From Macrostomum hystrix (lineage: Eukaryota > Platyhelminthes > Macrostomidae), in the NCBI GenBank assembly GCA_950097015.1, contig CATNEN010000037.1:1364001-1428000 (forward strand): DNA of 64,000 nucleotides. The letters are read 5' to 3'. Under the pieces are notes generated by a model. That model was not told the origin of the DNA. It searched no databases and was given only the letters and a program-made list of their open reading frames with translations. The translations under genes were made by a program, and so were the position numbers. Of this stretch, positions 9,843-20,104 are shown one piece after another. The first letter of the stretch is position 1. Each line of letters begins with the position of its first letter.

Positions 9843-11509
9843 ATGCATTCAACCACAGATCAGCACCAGGGATCCAAGCCCATGCAGTCCCACCAGTCAA
9901 CATCCCAGCTGGCTGCACATCAGAACCGCACCGAGTCTCTGGCCATCACCCTTGATGCCTGGCGGCGGGTTCTGGTGCGTCTGGATGCTGCCCTACTCTG
10001 GGAACAACCGACCGCACTAGCCTCACTGCTTGGCATCGTTACAGTGATCTTTGTTCTGATTGGCTGGCTGCAGCCACCGCTAATCACCATGGCTGCCCTG
10101 GCCTGCCTGATGGCTGCTGTCTGCGACTACCTGGTGCCACGCGCCTCGCAGCTGCTGCTGCCAGCTGACTGGAGCCAGGTCAGGGCAAACTCATTGAGTC
10201 CTGTGCTGTATCTTGGTCTCTCATTGAGTCCTGTGCTGTATGTTGGTCCCTCATAGAGTCCTGTGCTGTATGTTGGTCCCTCATTGAGTCCTGTGCTGTA
10301 TGTTGGTCTCTCATTGAGTCCTGTGCTGTATCTTGGTCTCTCATTGAGTCCTGTGCTGTATGTTGGTCCCTCATTGAGTCCTGTGCTGTATGTTGGTCCC
10401 TCATTGAGTCCTGTGCTGTATGTTGGTCTCTCATTGAGTCCTGTGCTGTATGTTGGTCCCTCATTGAGTCCTGTGCTGTATGTTGGTCCCTCATTGAGTC
10501 CTGTGCTGTATGTTGGTCTCTCATTGAGTCCTGTGCTGTATCTTGGTCTCTCATTGAGTCCTGTGCTGTATGTTGGTCCCTCATTGAGTCCTGTGCTGTA
10601 TGTTGGTCCCTCATTGAGTCCTGTGCTGTATGTTGGTCTCTCATTGAGTCCTGTGAGCTGTATCTTGGTCCTGTGCTGTATGTTGGTCCCTCATTGAGTC
10701 CTGTGCTGTATCTTGGTCTCTCATTGAGTCCTGTGCTGTATGTTGGTCCCTCATTGAGTCCTGTGCTGTGTCTTGGTCCTGTGCTGTATCTTGGTCCTGT
10801 GCTGTATCTTGGTCCTGTGCTGTATCTTGGTCCTGTGCTGTATGTTGGTCTCTCATTGAGTCCTGTGCTGTATGTTGGTCTCTCATTGAGTCCTGTGCTG
10901 TATCTTGGTCTCTCATTGAGTCCTGTGCTGTATGTTGGTCTCTCATTGAGTCCTGTGCTGTATGTTGGTCTCTAATTGAGTCCTGTGCTGTATCTTGGTC
11001 CCTCATTGAGTCCTGTGCTGTATGTTGGTCCTGTGCTGTATGTTGGTCTCTAATTGAGTCCTGTGCTGTATGTTGGTCCCTCATTGAGTCCTGTGCTGTA
11101 TGTTGGTCCCTCATTGAGTTCTGAAATTCAGTATTCAGTACTAAATTGAACTCAGTACAATGTCTAGACTGCTATCTCATTCATCCATTGTCTCCAGGAG
11201 GACGAGCGGCGCTACTCAAATCTGTGCTCTCGGCTTGTGAGCGCCTGGGACACCGTGTCCAGCACCGCCGACAACCTAGTCAGCTGGCGTCGAGACAGGC
11301 CGCAGCTGTACTTGGCCATCACCGTGCCAACCCTAATTGGTTTCATTGTGCTTGGCGAGCGCATCAACAATTTGTTCCTAGCCTACCTGATTGTTGTGGG
11401 CCTGCTGCTGACGCCAGGCCTTCGCAAATCTGGCCTGCCGCAGCGCCTACTGGCCGGCCTGCTGGGTCGCCTACGCGGCGCTGTCGGCGGCGGACGCAAA
11501 AGTGATTGA
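9843..11509 (+). CDS. ARL6IP1: ADP-ribosylation factor-like 6-interacting protein 1
   Basis: There are two exons, 9843-10178 and 11198-11509, with GT at 10179 and AG at 11196-11197, joined in phase 0. They give 215 residues (human about 203). ARL6IP1 is a reticulon-like hairpin protein that shapes tubular ER. The N-terminal ~40 residues are polar. Two hydrophobic hairpins follow, one in exon 1 (around residues 62-100, with the family motif CDYLVP) and one in exon 2 (LYLAITVPTLIGFIVLG then NLFLAYLIVVGLLLTPGL, the family's conserved LPG-type end). The C-terminus is basic and glycine-rich. The intron is almost wholly a 30-bp minisatellite. The start codon is 157 bp from a divergently oriented retrotransposon LTR, which could affect its expression. 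A polyadenylation signal lies at 11919. Confidence 0.9.
10190..11122 (+). repeat. 30-bp minisatellite in the ARL6IP1 intron
   Basis: About 31 copies of a unit containing TCATTGAGTCCTGTGCTGTA, with single-base variants (TGTTGG/TCTTGG, CCC/CTC) and some 18-bp short units near 10780-10830. It starts 12 bp after the donor site. Long open frames on both strands are a by-product of the 30-bp period. Confidence 0.95.
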
Positions 11510-11918
11510 TTAATCATTGATCTATCGGGTTGATTCATCGATGGATTGACTCTGTGTTGATAGATCCATGGGCCTGTAGGCTCAGTTGATTCATTTATTC
11601 GTAACTTATTTCGATTTTCTCGATTCTTTATCAATTGATTTTTCCTCATAATATTAATCATAAGTTTAGTCGGTTTTTAAACGCTTAAATTGTCAATCGA
11701 TAATTTTTTGCTCTGCGAAAATAGCAATTGATTTAGGCCCTTTCGCATCACCCCTACTGACAGTAGAAGTGATCCAAATTGTCTGTTCTCTAGTTTTGTA
11801 TATTAAGGTGAGCTAGACTGCCTTGGCCGAATTTCTACGGACATTTCTTTGCAGTTTTTTAATTATAATTAGATTGTGCAACGTCTTGTCTGTGCTTTAT
11901 GAAATTTGCGATTGTAAT

Positions 11919-11924
11919 AATAAA
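11919..11924 (+). terminator. Polyadenylation signal of ARL6IP1
   Basis: AATAAA occurs about 410 bp after the stop codon, in AT-rich sequence. It is the first good hexamer downstream of the gene. Confidence 0.5.
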
Positions 11925-12348
11925 GTTGCAAAACATCACTCGTATGTCACCTAATTCTACATGTATGTATTCAGTTAAAGTAGGTATATTTTTTGCTTTT
12001 CAATTTTTGTCTATTCTCGCGACCTAGTTTGTCTCTATTGCATGTGTACTCTTCTTTCATTTGTCCAGCTTTTTTTGTTACATCAAATTTCGCTACTCGT
12101 GCGCAAATTAGTCTACTGTTAGTAAGCTACTTAGTATGTAGTAAATATTGACAGAATGGCTTAAGCGACCCAAATTCATACAGCTGCTTTTTAAAATAAC
12201 GACTGCTTGTAAGATGATTGACGGTACTCTACTTGACCGTTATTTTCGGTCACAAATCTTTCATCGTTATGTTTTTGAAATCAAATTGTGTGTTGGACAA
12301 TTATATTATGCAATTCTAATGTATGATTTAGTATTACATAATACATAA
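11925..12348. other. Intergenic stretch, nothing recognised
   Basis: The sequence is AT-rich without a tandem array. A 66-codon open frame at 12148-12348 has no family resemblance and no exon-like composition. Confidence 0.4.
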
Positions 12349-13195
12349 GGCTTCCAGTTTGAGTCTAAGGCTTCCAGTTTGAGTCTAAGGCTTCCAGTTT
12401 GAGTCTAAGGCTTCCAGTTTGAGTCTAAGGCTTCCAGTTTGAGTCTAAGGCTTCCAGTTTGAGTCTAAGGCTTCCAGTTTGAGTCCAAGGCTTGCAGTTT
12501 GAGTCCAAGGCTTGCAGTTTGAGTCCAAGGCTTCCAGTTTGAGTCCAAGGCTTCCAGTTTAAGTCTAAGGCTTCCAGTTTGAGTCTAAGGCTTCCAGTTT
12601 GAGTCCAAGGCTTCCAGTTTGAGTCTAAGGCTTCCAGTTTGAGTCTAAGGCTTCCAGTTTGAGTCCAAGGCTTCCAGTTTGAGTCCAAGGCTTCCAGTTT
12701 GAGTCCAAGGCTTCCAGTTTAAGTCTAAGGCTTCCAGTTTGAGTCTAAGGCTTCCAGTTTGAGTCTAAGGCTTCCAGTTTGAGTCTAAGGCTTCCAGTTT
12801 GAGTCCAAGGCTTGCAGTTTGAGTCCAAGGCTTGCAGTTTGAGTCCAAGGCTTCCAGTTTGAGTCCAAGGCTTCCAGTTTAAGTCTAAGGCTTCCAGTTT
12901 GAGTCTAAGGCTTCCAGTTTGAGTCCAAGGCTTCCAGTTTGAGTCTAAAGCTTCCAGTTTGAGTCCAAGGCTTCCAGTTTGAGTCCAAGGCTTCCAGTTT
13001 GAGTCCAAGGCTTCCAGTTTGAGTCTAAGGCTTCCAGTTTGAGTCTAAGGCTTCCAGTTTGAGTCTAAGGCTTCCAGTTTGAGTCCAAGGCTTCCAGTTT
13101 GAGTCTAAAGCTTCCAGTTTGAGTCTAAGGCTTCCAGTTTGAGTCCAAGGCTTCCAGTTTGAGTCCAAGGCTTCCAGTTTGAGTCTAAGGCTTAA
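12349..13195 (+). repeat. 20-bp minisatellite with higher-order structure
   Basis: About 42 copies of AAGGCTTCCAGTTTGAGTCT. Variant units (double CTTGCAG units at 12481-12520 and again at 12801-12840) recur at a distance of 320 bp, i.e. 16 units, so larger blocks were duplicated. It lies between ARL6IP1 and the first ECI gene. Confidence 0.95.
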
Positions 13196-13265
13196 ATAGA
13201 TAATTTTCTGTTTGCTCGGTTTAAATCGCATTAAAATGTGTCTTTACGAATACTTCAATGGTAAA

Positions 13266-13420
13266 ATGGGTTGTAGCCTAGTGGTTAGAGCGTAGGACTC
13301 ACAACTTACAGGTCTTGGGTTTGATTTCCGAGCCACTGGGACAAATCGTGTATTTCAGCAAGACACTAAACTCTTCACTGCTTCAGTTCGCCCAGCTGTT
13401 AAGAGTTCATGGAATTATGA
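13266..13420 (+). repeat. tRNA-derived SINE (family B)
   Basis: A tRNA-like head with a Pol III A box (TAGCCTAGTGGTTAGAGCG) and a diverged B box (GGGTTTGATTTCC) is followed by CAGCAAGACACTAAACTC and TGCTTCAGTTCGCCCAGCTG. The latter resembles a central domain common to many animal SINEs. The element is oriented plus and lies about 100 bp upstream of the ECI gene start. Confidence 0.7.
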
Positions 13421-13528
13421 ATAACAGTAACAATATAGTGTTAAAGTGATTGCCTTTAAAATCTTACCTTTTCAGTTTTTAAAATTAGCATTTCTTATTT
13501 CAGCTATAAAATATTATAAGTATCAAAC

Positions 13529-16404
13529 ATGCTTACTGTAAGTAGGAGACTGCGAGCATCGCTACTAACTGCCGCCTGTCATTGTCAGGTGAATAGCAGA
13601 TTGCAGTCGTCAATTTTGACGCTTGATGAAAGAAAAATTTCAGAAAAAGCGGCCGTGTCCTACACGCTGACAATGAATAGTCCGCCAGCTAATACTTTCA
13701 CTGAGGCATTTCTCAACCAGTTCATTGACGCTATGCACAATCTCACTGAGCAGAGGGGCGTCCGCTCTCTGGTTATTAAATCGGTGCGCGCTGTTGATAT
13801 GTCCTCAGATTTGGAGGTGTCAGGTTCTGGAATGTCCTCAGGTTCTCAGTTGCCATGTCCTCAGGTTTGAGGAAGGAGGTGTCAGGTTTGGGGAGGTGTC
13901 AGTTTTGGAGAAGAGGTGTCAGGTTCGGGGAGGGGGTGTCAGTTTTGAGAAGGAAGTGTCAGGTTTGGGGAAGGAGGTGTCAGGTTCGGGGAAGGAGGTG
14001 TCAGGTTTGGGGAGGAGGTGTCAGGTTCGGGGAAGGAGGTGTCAGGTTTGGGGAGGTGTCAGGTTTGGGGAAGGAGGTGTCAGGTTTGGGGAGGAGGTGT
14101 CAGGTTCGGGGAGGTGTCAGGTTCGGGGAAGGAGGTGTCAGGTTTGGGGAGGTGTCAGGTTTGGGGAAGGAGGTGTCAGGTTTGGGGAGGAGGTGTCAGG
14201 TTCGGGGAGGTATCAGTTTTGGGGAGGGGGTGTCAGGTTCGGGGAGGAGGTGTCAGTTTTGAGAAGGAAGTGTCAGGTTTGGGGAAGGAGGTGTCAGGTT
14301 CGGGGAAGGAGGTGTCAGGTTTGGGGAGGAGGTGTCAGGTTCGGGGAGGTGTCAGGTTCGGGGAAGGAGGTGTCAGGTTTGGGGAGGTGTCAGGTTCGGG
14401 GAAGGAGGTGTCAGGTTTGGGGAGGAGGTGTCAGGTTCGGGGAGGTGTCAGGTTCGGGGAAGGAGGTGTCAGGTTCGGGGAAGGAGGTGTCAGGTTTGGG
14501 GAGGAGGTGTCAGGTTCGGGGAGGTGTCAGGTTCGGGGAGGTGTCAGGTTCGGGGAAGGAGGTGTCAGGTTTGGGGAGGTGTCAGGTTTGGGGAGGAGGT
14601 GTCAGGTTTGGGGAAGGTGTCAGGTTTGGGGAGGTGTCAGGTTAGGGGAAGGAGGTGTCAGGTTTGGTGAAGGTGACAGGTTTGGGGAATGCGCTTAAAG
14701 TTTTTTGTAATTCCGATTTCCTGTTAAGGCTGATATTAGCTTAGGAAATTAATAAGAGAAGAAATCAGTTTTTTGTCCTAAGGATTAAATGCCTGATCCT
14801 ACTCCTGCTTCTCACAGGCTCTGCCAACAATATTCTCATCCGGCTTCGATCTCAACGTACTCTGTCGGCCGAGCTCTCGCGGACATCTGAAAGCATTCTT
14901 GAAGCTTTTCCGCGAAGCATTTCACAGTCTCTACACTGCCCCGTTCTATACCGTGGCTCTGATTGCTGTAAGTCTATGGCTGCGCTACCTACCTAAATAA
15001 ATTTTTTTTCCTTTTGAACCTAAAATACTTCGCTTAGTTACCATAGAATCTAAGGAACACTACCATCCGTGTGGTTACCATAGCAACCAACTATTATTAG
15101 GGCCACGCTCCGGCTGGCGGCTGCGCTCTGGCTTTGGCCTGCGATTATCGAGTGGCACTGGACAGCGATCGGATTAAAATAGGCTTAACGCCGACTAAAG
15201 TGGTGAGCAGTGTGAAATTCTGATGATATAAAAATTCTAAGTAAATTATAACACAGTAAAATATGATATTAAACCTTTGTCTTCTTCTTTCATTTTCCTT
15301 CTAGGGAATTACGCCGCCCGAATGGTAAGTCGACCAGTCTATCCAGTCTACCCAGTCTACCCAGTCTACCCAGTCTACCAGACTACCAATCTATCCAGAG
15401 TACCAGTCTACCCAGTCTACCAGACTACCAATCTATCCAGAGTACCAGTCTACCCAGTCTACCCAGTCTACCAGTCTACCAGTCTACCAGTCTACCTTGA
15501 CTATTAATCTACCCAGTCTACCCAGTCTACCAGTCTACCAGTCTACCTTGACTACTAATCTATCCAGTCATCCCAGTCTACCAGTCTACCTGTCTACCCT
15601 GACTACCTGTCTACCCTGACTACCTGTCTACCCTGACTACCTGTCTACCCTGACTACCTGTCTACCCTGACTACCTGTCTACCCTGACTACCTGTCTACC
15701 CTGACTACCTGTCTACCCTGACTACCTGTCTACCCTGACTACCTGTCTACCCTGACTACCTGTCTACCCTGACTACCTGTCTACACAGTCTACATAGTCT
15801 ACACACTATACCAGTCTATCCAGTCCACCTAGACTGCCAGTCTACCCAGTCTTCCCAGAGTACCAGTCTACCTAGAATACCAGTCTACCTAGACTACCAG
15901 TCTACCTAGACTACCAGTCTACCTAGAATACCAGTCTACCTAGAATACCAGTCTACCTAGACTACCAGTCTACCTAGAATACCAGTCTACCTAGAATACC
16001 AGTCTATCCAGACTTCTGGTCCATCCACTGTCATCACAGAATATCCCAATTGATCAGCCAGTGGCCAATCCCATAGGTTAATTCGCCTGGCAGAGAGTCG
16101 CTTCGCCAGTTCTCACGCCTGCGAACGCGCTGTATTGCCAGCCCAACTGTACAGTCCGCGCCAAGCTCTTGGCCTAGGCCTTGTCGACGAGCTGTTCGAC
16201 TCGCCAGAAGCTTTGGATCAGGCTATTAATAAGCTACTGAGCAGAGTTCATTCAGCTGATGCTGGAGCTGTTAACGCCGTGCGCACCGCCCTTAGCCGAC
16301 CAGTCCTTAGCTCCATGTCCGACGAAGCGGATTTGGACCAATTTGTTGACAGCATTCTGAGGCCCGAGTGTCAGTCACTTCTGGCTGGCGCTATGAAGCG
16401 CTGA
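13529..16404 (+). CDS. Mitochondrial enoyl-CoA delta-isomerase paralogue, catalytic Glu missing
   Basis: There are five exons: 13529-13816, 14818-14967, 15101-15202, 15305-15324 and 16077-16404. All phases fit and give 295 residues (human ECI1 302). The N-terminus (MLTVSRRLRASLL) looks like a mitochondrial presequence. The crotonase fold signatures are present: FSSGFDL (oxyanion loop 1) and GHAPAGGCALALACDYR at residue 147 on (oxyanion loop 2). ECI enzymes shift 3-enoyl-CoA double bonds to the 2-trans position in beta-oxidation and use a Glu in the motif GLNE. Here the motif reads IGLTPTKVG, with Pro177 at the Glu position. The protein may thus be an inactive or repurposed homologue. Exon 4 is a 20-nt microexon. 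A related two-exon copy follows 1.1 kb downstream on the same strand. Confidence 0.85.
13817..14690 (+). repeat. Minisatellite that copies the exon 1 donor site of the first ECI gene
   Basis: Roughly 45 units of 13-22 bp, each built on GAGGTGTCAGGTTTGGGGA or GAGGTGTCAGGTTCGGGGA. The real donor reads GGAG/GTGTCAGGTT, the same sequence as the unit, and the array follows after only ~45 bp of diverged copies. Confidence 0.9.
15325..16020 (+). repeat. Composite minisatellite in intron 4 of the first ECI gene
   Basis: The array starts within a few bases of the donor. It is built on CAGTCTACC, CTGTCTACCCTGACTAC (17 bp, about 11 near-perfect copies at 15588-15780) and AGTCTACCTAGAATACC-type units. 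Confidence 0.9.
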
Positions 16405-16642
16405 ACTAATTAAAAACTTGAACAATTTTCGGTACAAATCGCTTGAAATTCAACTGAACCGTATTTTGCAGCTTTACTGTTTGTTTGAATTAATTGAATT
16501 CATTGCTTTGCTTATAAAGATTGTTCGTTATCTACGAATGAAAATTTACCTATAGCTGGTTCTAAGCTGCTACTGCTTGTCTCTAGCTTGTTGTTACATA
16601 ATCTAGTTCGTTTATTAGACTTTTAACTTTATTACTTTCAGG

Positions 16643-17425
16643 GACTGGGTATTAGTCTGAGGTTTCACGAGCTGGGTATTAGCCTGAGGTTTCTAGCTTT
16701 CATGGACTGGGTATTAGCCTGGGGGTTTCTAGCTTTCAGGGACTGGGTATTAGCCTAAGGGTTTCTAGCTTTCAGGAGCTGGGTAATAGCCTAAGGGTTT
16801 CTAGCTTTCAGGAGCTGGGTATTAGCCTAAGGGTTTCTAGCTTTCAGGAGCTGGGTATTAGCCTGAGGTTTCTAGCTTTCAGGAGCTGGGTATTAGCCTG
16901 AGGTTTCTAGCTTTCAGGGACTGGGTATTAGCCTGAGGTTTCTAGCTTTCATGGACTGGGTATTAGCCTGAGGGTTTCTAGCTTTCAGGGACTGGGTATT
17001 AGCCTGAGGTTTCTAGCTTTCAGGGACTGGGTATTAGCCTGAGGTTTCTAGCTTTCAGGGGCTGGGTATTAGCCTGAGGTTTCAGGAGCTGGGTATTAGC
17101 CTGAGGTTTCACGAGCTGGGTATTAGCCTGAGGTTTCTAGCTTTCAGGTACTGGGTATTAGCCTGAGGTTTCTAGCTTTCAGGAGCTGGGTATTAGCCTG
17201 AGGTTTCTAGCTTTCAGGAGCTGGGTATTAGCCTGAGGTTTCAGGAGCTGGGTATTAGCCTGAGGTTTCAGGAGCTGGGTATTAGCCTGAGGTTTCAGGA
17301 GCTGGGTATTAGCCTGAGCTTTCAGGGACTGGGTATTAGCCTGAGGTTTCACGAGCTGGGTATTAGGCCTGAGGTTTCTAGCTTTTCAGGGACTGTGTAT
17401 TAGCCTGAGGTTCCTCGCTTTCAGG
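16643..17425 (+). repeat. About 34-bp minisatellite between the two ECI genes
   Basis: Some 24 copies of a unit made of CTGGGTATTAGCCTGAGG and TTTCTAGCTTTCAGGGA, with shorter copies lacking the TCTAGCTT part. Each unit ends in the acceptor-like CTTTCAG/GGA. Confidence 0.9.
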
Positions 17426-17543
17426 CGCTTCAAAAGGATTTTTGTCTTTGAAGGTTTTCTGAACTTTAGGTTTTTTGGAAAGTGTTCTTATTTGAGACAT
17501 TTTAGACATTTAGACAGCTGAAGTACTTCAATTATCAATCTCA

Positions 17544-19382
17544 ATGATATCTACCACCCAATTCGCAGCCAGGGCAATGCTAACCAGTAGATTATTTTCC
17601 AATTCCTTACTGCGTTACGCGGGTCGCCGTCTCGTGAGCAGCCGCAGCAGCAGCAGCCCGACCGCTGTGGTGCAGCTGAATGAGCAGTCAGCAGCTGACG
17701 GTGTGGTGTCAATCGAACTTTGCCGCAGTCCAGCCAACGCGATGAACGGCGAGCTGGCCTCGCAGTTTAATCGGGCTCTGCTTCAGGCGGAGAAGAATGG
17801 CGCCAGGGCTGTCCTACTGCGATCCCAACTGCCGGGGATATTCAGCGCGGGATTCGAACTCACGGAACTGTTTGGCTCAAACAAGGAGCGGCTGGTTGAG
17901 TTTTATAGCGAAATACAGGAGCTGTTTCTTAACTTGTTCGGCACCGATTTGGTTGTGCTAGCTCAGATACAGGTTAGCAACTTAGCTATTAATACCGATC
18001 TGTTTTTTCTACGATTTGGAATGATCAGTCATGCTTCTAGTATGAGCAGCCATGATTGTAGAAGGAGCAGTCATGCTTATGGAATGAGCAAGGTTTTGCT
18101 TCTGGAATGAGCAAGGTCATGCTCCTGGAATGACCAAGGTCATGCTCCTGGAATGACCAAGGTCATGCTCCTGGAATGACCAAGGTCATGCTCCTGGAAT
18201 GAGCAGTCATGCTTCTGGTATGACCAGTCATTATTTTAGAATGAGCATTCATGCTTCTAGATGAGCAGTCATGCTTCTGGGTGAGCAGTCATGCTTCTGG
18301 ATGAGCAGTCATGCTTTTAGAATGAGCAGTCATGATTTCTGGGTGAGCAGTCATGCTTCTGGGTGAGCAGTCATGCTTCTGGATGAGCAGTCATGCTTCT
18401 GGATGAGCAGTCATGCTTCTGGATGAGCAGTCATGCTTCTGGATGAGCAGTCATGCTTCTGGATGAGCAGTCATGCTTCTGGATGAGCAGTCATGCTTCT
18501 GGATGAGCAGTCATGCTTCTGGATGAGCAGTCATGCTTTTAGAATGAGCAGTCATGATTTCTGGATGAGCAGTCATGCTTCTGGATGAGCAGTCATGCTT
18601 CTGGATGAGCAGTCATGCTTTTAGAATGAGCAGTCATGATTTCTGGATGAGCAGTCATGCTTCTGGATGAGCTGTCATGCTTCTGGATGAGCTGTCATGC
18701 TTCTGGATGAGCAGTCATGCTTCTGGATGAGCAGTCATGCTTCTGGATGAGCAGTCATGATTTTAGAATGAGCAGTTTTGATTCTAGAATAGGCTGAGGC
18801 GTCTAAATCTTAAATTAGTTCATTGTACTTGCTACTACTAGTCAGTAGTAGAAAAGTAGAAAAGCAGTAGAAAAGCATTTTCTATGTCTTCCTTATCTAT
18901 GTTTTGCCTAGGGCCACTGCATGGCAGGCGCCATGGCAATGTCTCTATCCAGCGACTACCGGCTAATGTCCAGCAATCCGAAACTGCTCACCGGACTCAA
19001 CGAGGCTCAATTCGGCGTTGCTCCGCCTCTTTGGCTAGTTGAGCTGTTTCGCTTCGTGGCTGGCACCAGAAACTGCGAACGCCTCGTTGTCACTGGCCAG
19101 CTGATGGGGCCGAAGGCGGCGCTCGAGGTCGGCCTAGTCGACGAGCTGTTCGACAGCGACGCCGACCTCATGAGTAAGACGGATGCCGCTCTGCGGCGCT
19201 ATTTGTCCGCCTCGCCGAAGGCTCGGGCCGACGTTAAGAAGATGCTGCGCTCTCCCCTGATCAATCGATTAGAGGACAGCCGGCAAGAGGATATGGACGT
19301 ATTCTGCAACTATGTGCTTGACGCCAGGGTTCAGAGCCAGCTTGGCCAGTATTTGGAGAAAATCAAGTCTAGAAAGGCCTGA
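17544..19382 (+). CDS. ECI1: Mitochondrial enoyl-CoA delta-isomerase, ECI1-like
   Basis: There are two exons, 17544-17972 and 18912-19382, phase 0, giving 299 residues. The N-terminal ~40 residues are rich in Arg, Ser and Ala without acidic residues, as in mitochondrial presequences; an in-frame ATG at codon 12 is an alternative start. Crotonase signatures are FSAGFEL and GHCMAGAMAMSLSSDYR (residue 144 on). The catalytic Glu is present at residue 174 in GLNEAQFGVAPPLW. It should isomerise 3-cis and 3-trans enoyl-CoA for mitochondrial beta-oxidation of unsaturated fatty acids. It is the intact partner of the tandem pair; the other copy has five exons and no catalytic Glu. The exact orthology (ECI1 or a lineage duplication) is inferred. 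Confidence 0.87.
18015..18790 (+). repeat. 20-bp minisatellite in the intron of the second ECI gene
   Basis: About 38 copies of CTGGATGAGCAGTCATGCTT, with variants such as CTGGAATGACCAAGGTCATG at the left end. It fills most of the 939-bp intron. Confidence 0.95.
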
Positions 19383-19782
19383 AATTAATAGAACTGGCTC
19401 TGCTAGGGTAACTGTGAAGACATGGTAACTGTGTTTGTTTAAAACTAACCTTTTTTATGTGGGGATTTACTGAATTTAAATAGGGATTTGAATCCCTATA
19501 GAGACAGTACATGATTAAGAAAGGCACCTGATCCCTAAATTTGGGATTTAGAGTAGCATTCTTATTCACAGACACGTATTTAGACGTTAATTGAGTAGAC
19601 AAAAAATGTTTCTACAATTTCATTGCGACAAGTCCATTAAAAGTTAAATTTTTATTCTGATCATGGTTTTTATGTTTATTGGGAGTATTTTCTATAGAAA
19701 AATAAATGATTTGTCATCCAGTTTTTTCACCAAGATGAGTTGTTTATATTATGTTTTTATGTCTATGTCTATGTCTATGGGA

Positions 19783-19936
19783 GGTTGGCCTCAAGGGCGT
19801 AAAGTGCATGACAAGCCCCCAACCTTCTCTTCGCGGCTGCGCCCCAAATGAATGTGGCCTCGCAGCGGAATCGAGCTCGGATACATTGGTGGGAGAGGCA
19901 AATGCATTAGACGGCACCGCCTCTCACCCCGCTTAA
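19783..19936 (-). repeat. SINE family A, 5' part only
   Basis: It matches the head half of the family A copies at 38884, 49324 and 60834: GAGGTTGGCC and GGGCGTAAA, GGCTGCGCCCCAAATGAATG, the B-box region GAATCGAGCTC, and the A-box end. It lies in the intergenic region between ECI1 and C1GALT1. Confidence 0.75.
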
Positions 19937-20104
19937 AGCATGTTAGGTATGAATGCCCAGATTTTCAGACAGCCGATATGTATAGAAAATGTTAAATTAA
20001 TGTAAACTGGCTTTCTAAACATTTTTAGCAGGCAATAAATTTAGAGGGAATCTTATTCTTCATGCGCAATGGCTAAGTCGCGCTGAACTTATTCAACAGC
20101 GGCG

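Noticed and set aside
10180-11124. Long open frames on both strands with 30-bp periodicity
   Set aside because: They only reflect a minisatellite unit divisible by three. All frames are equally repetitive, and they lie inside the ARL6IP1 intron.
13725-14698. Overlapping plus-strand frames of up to 306 codons
   Set aside because: They are products of the GAGGTGTCAGG array in intron 1 of the first ECI gene.
13855-19382. Single long gene combining both ECI copies
   Set aside because: Each copy has its own presequence, both oxyanion loops and a stop codon, so they are two tandem genes.
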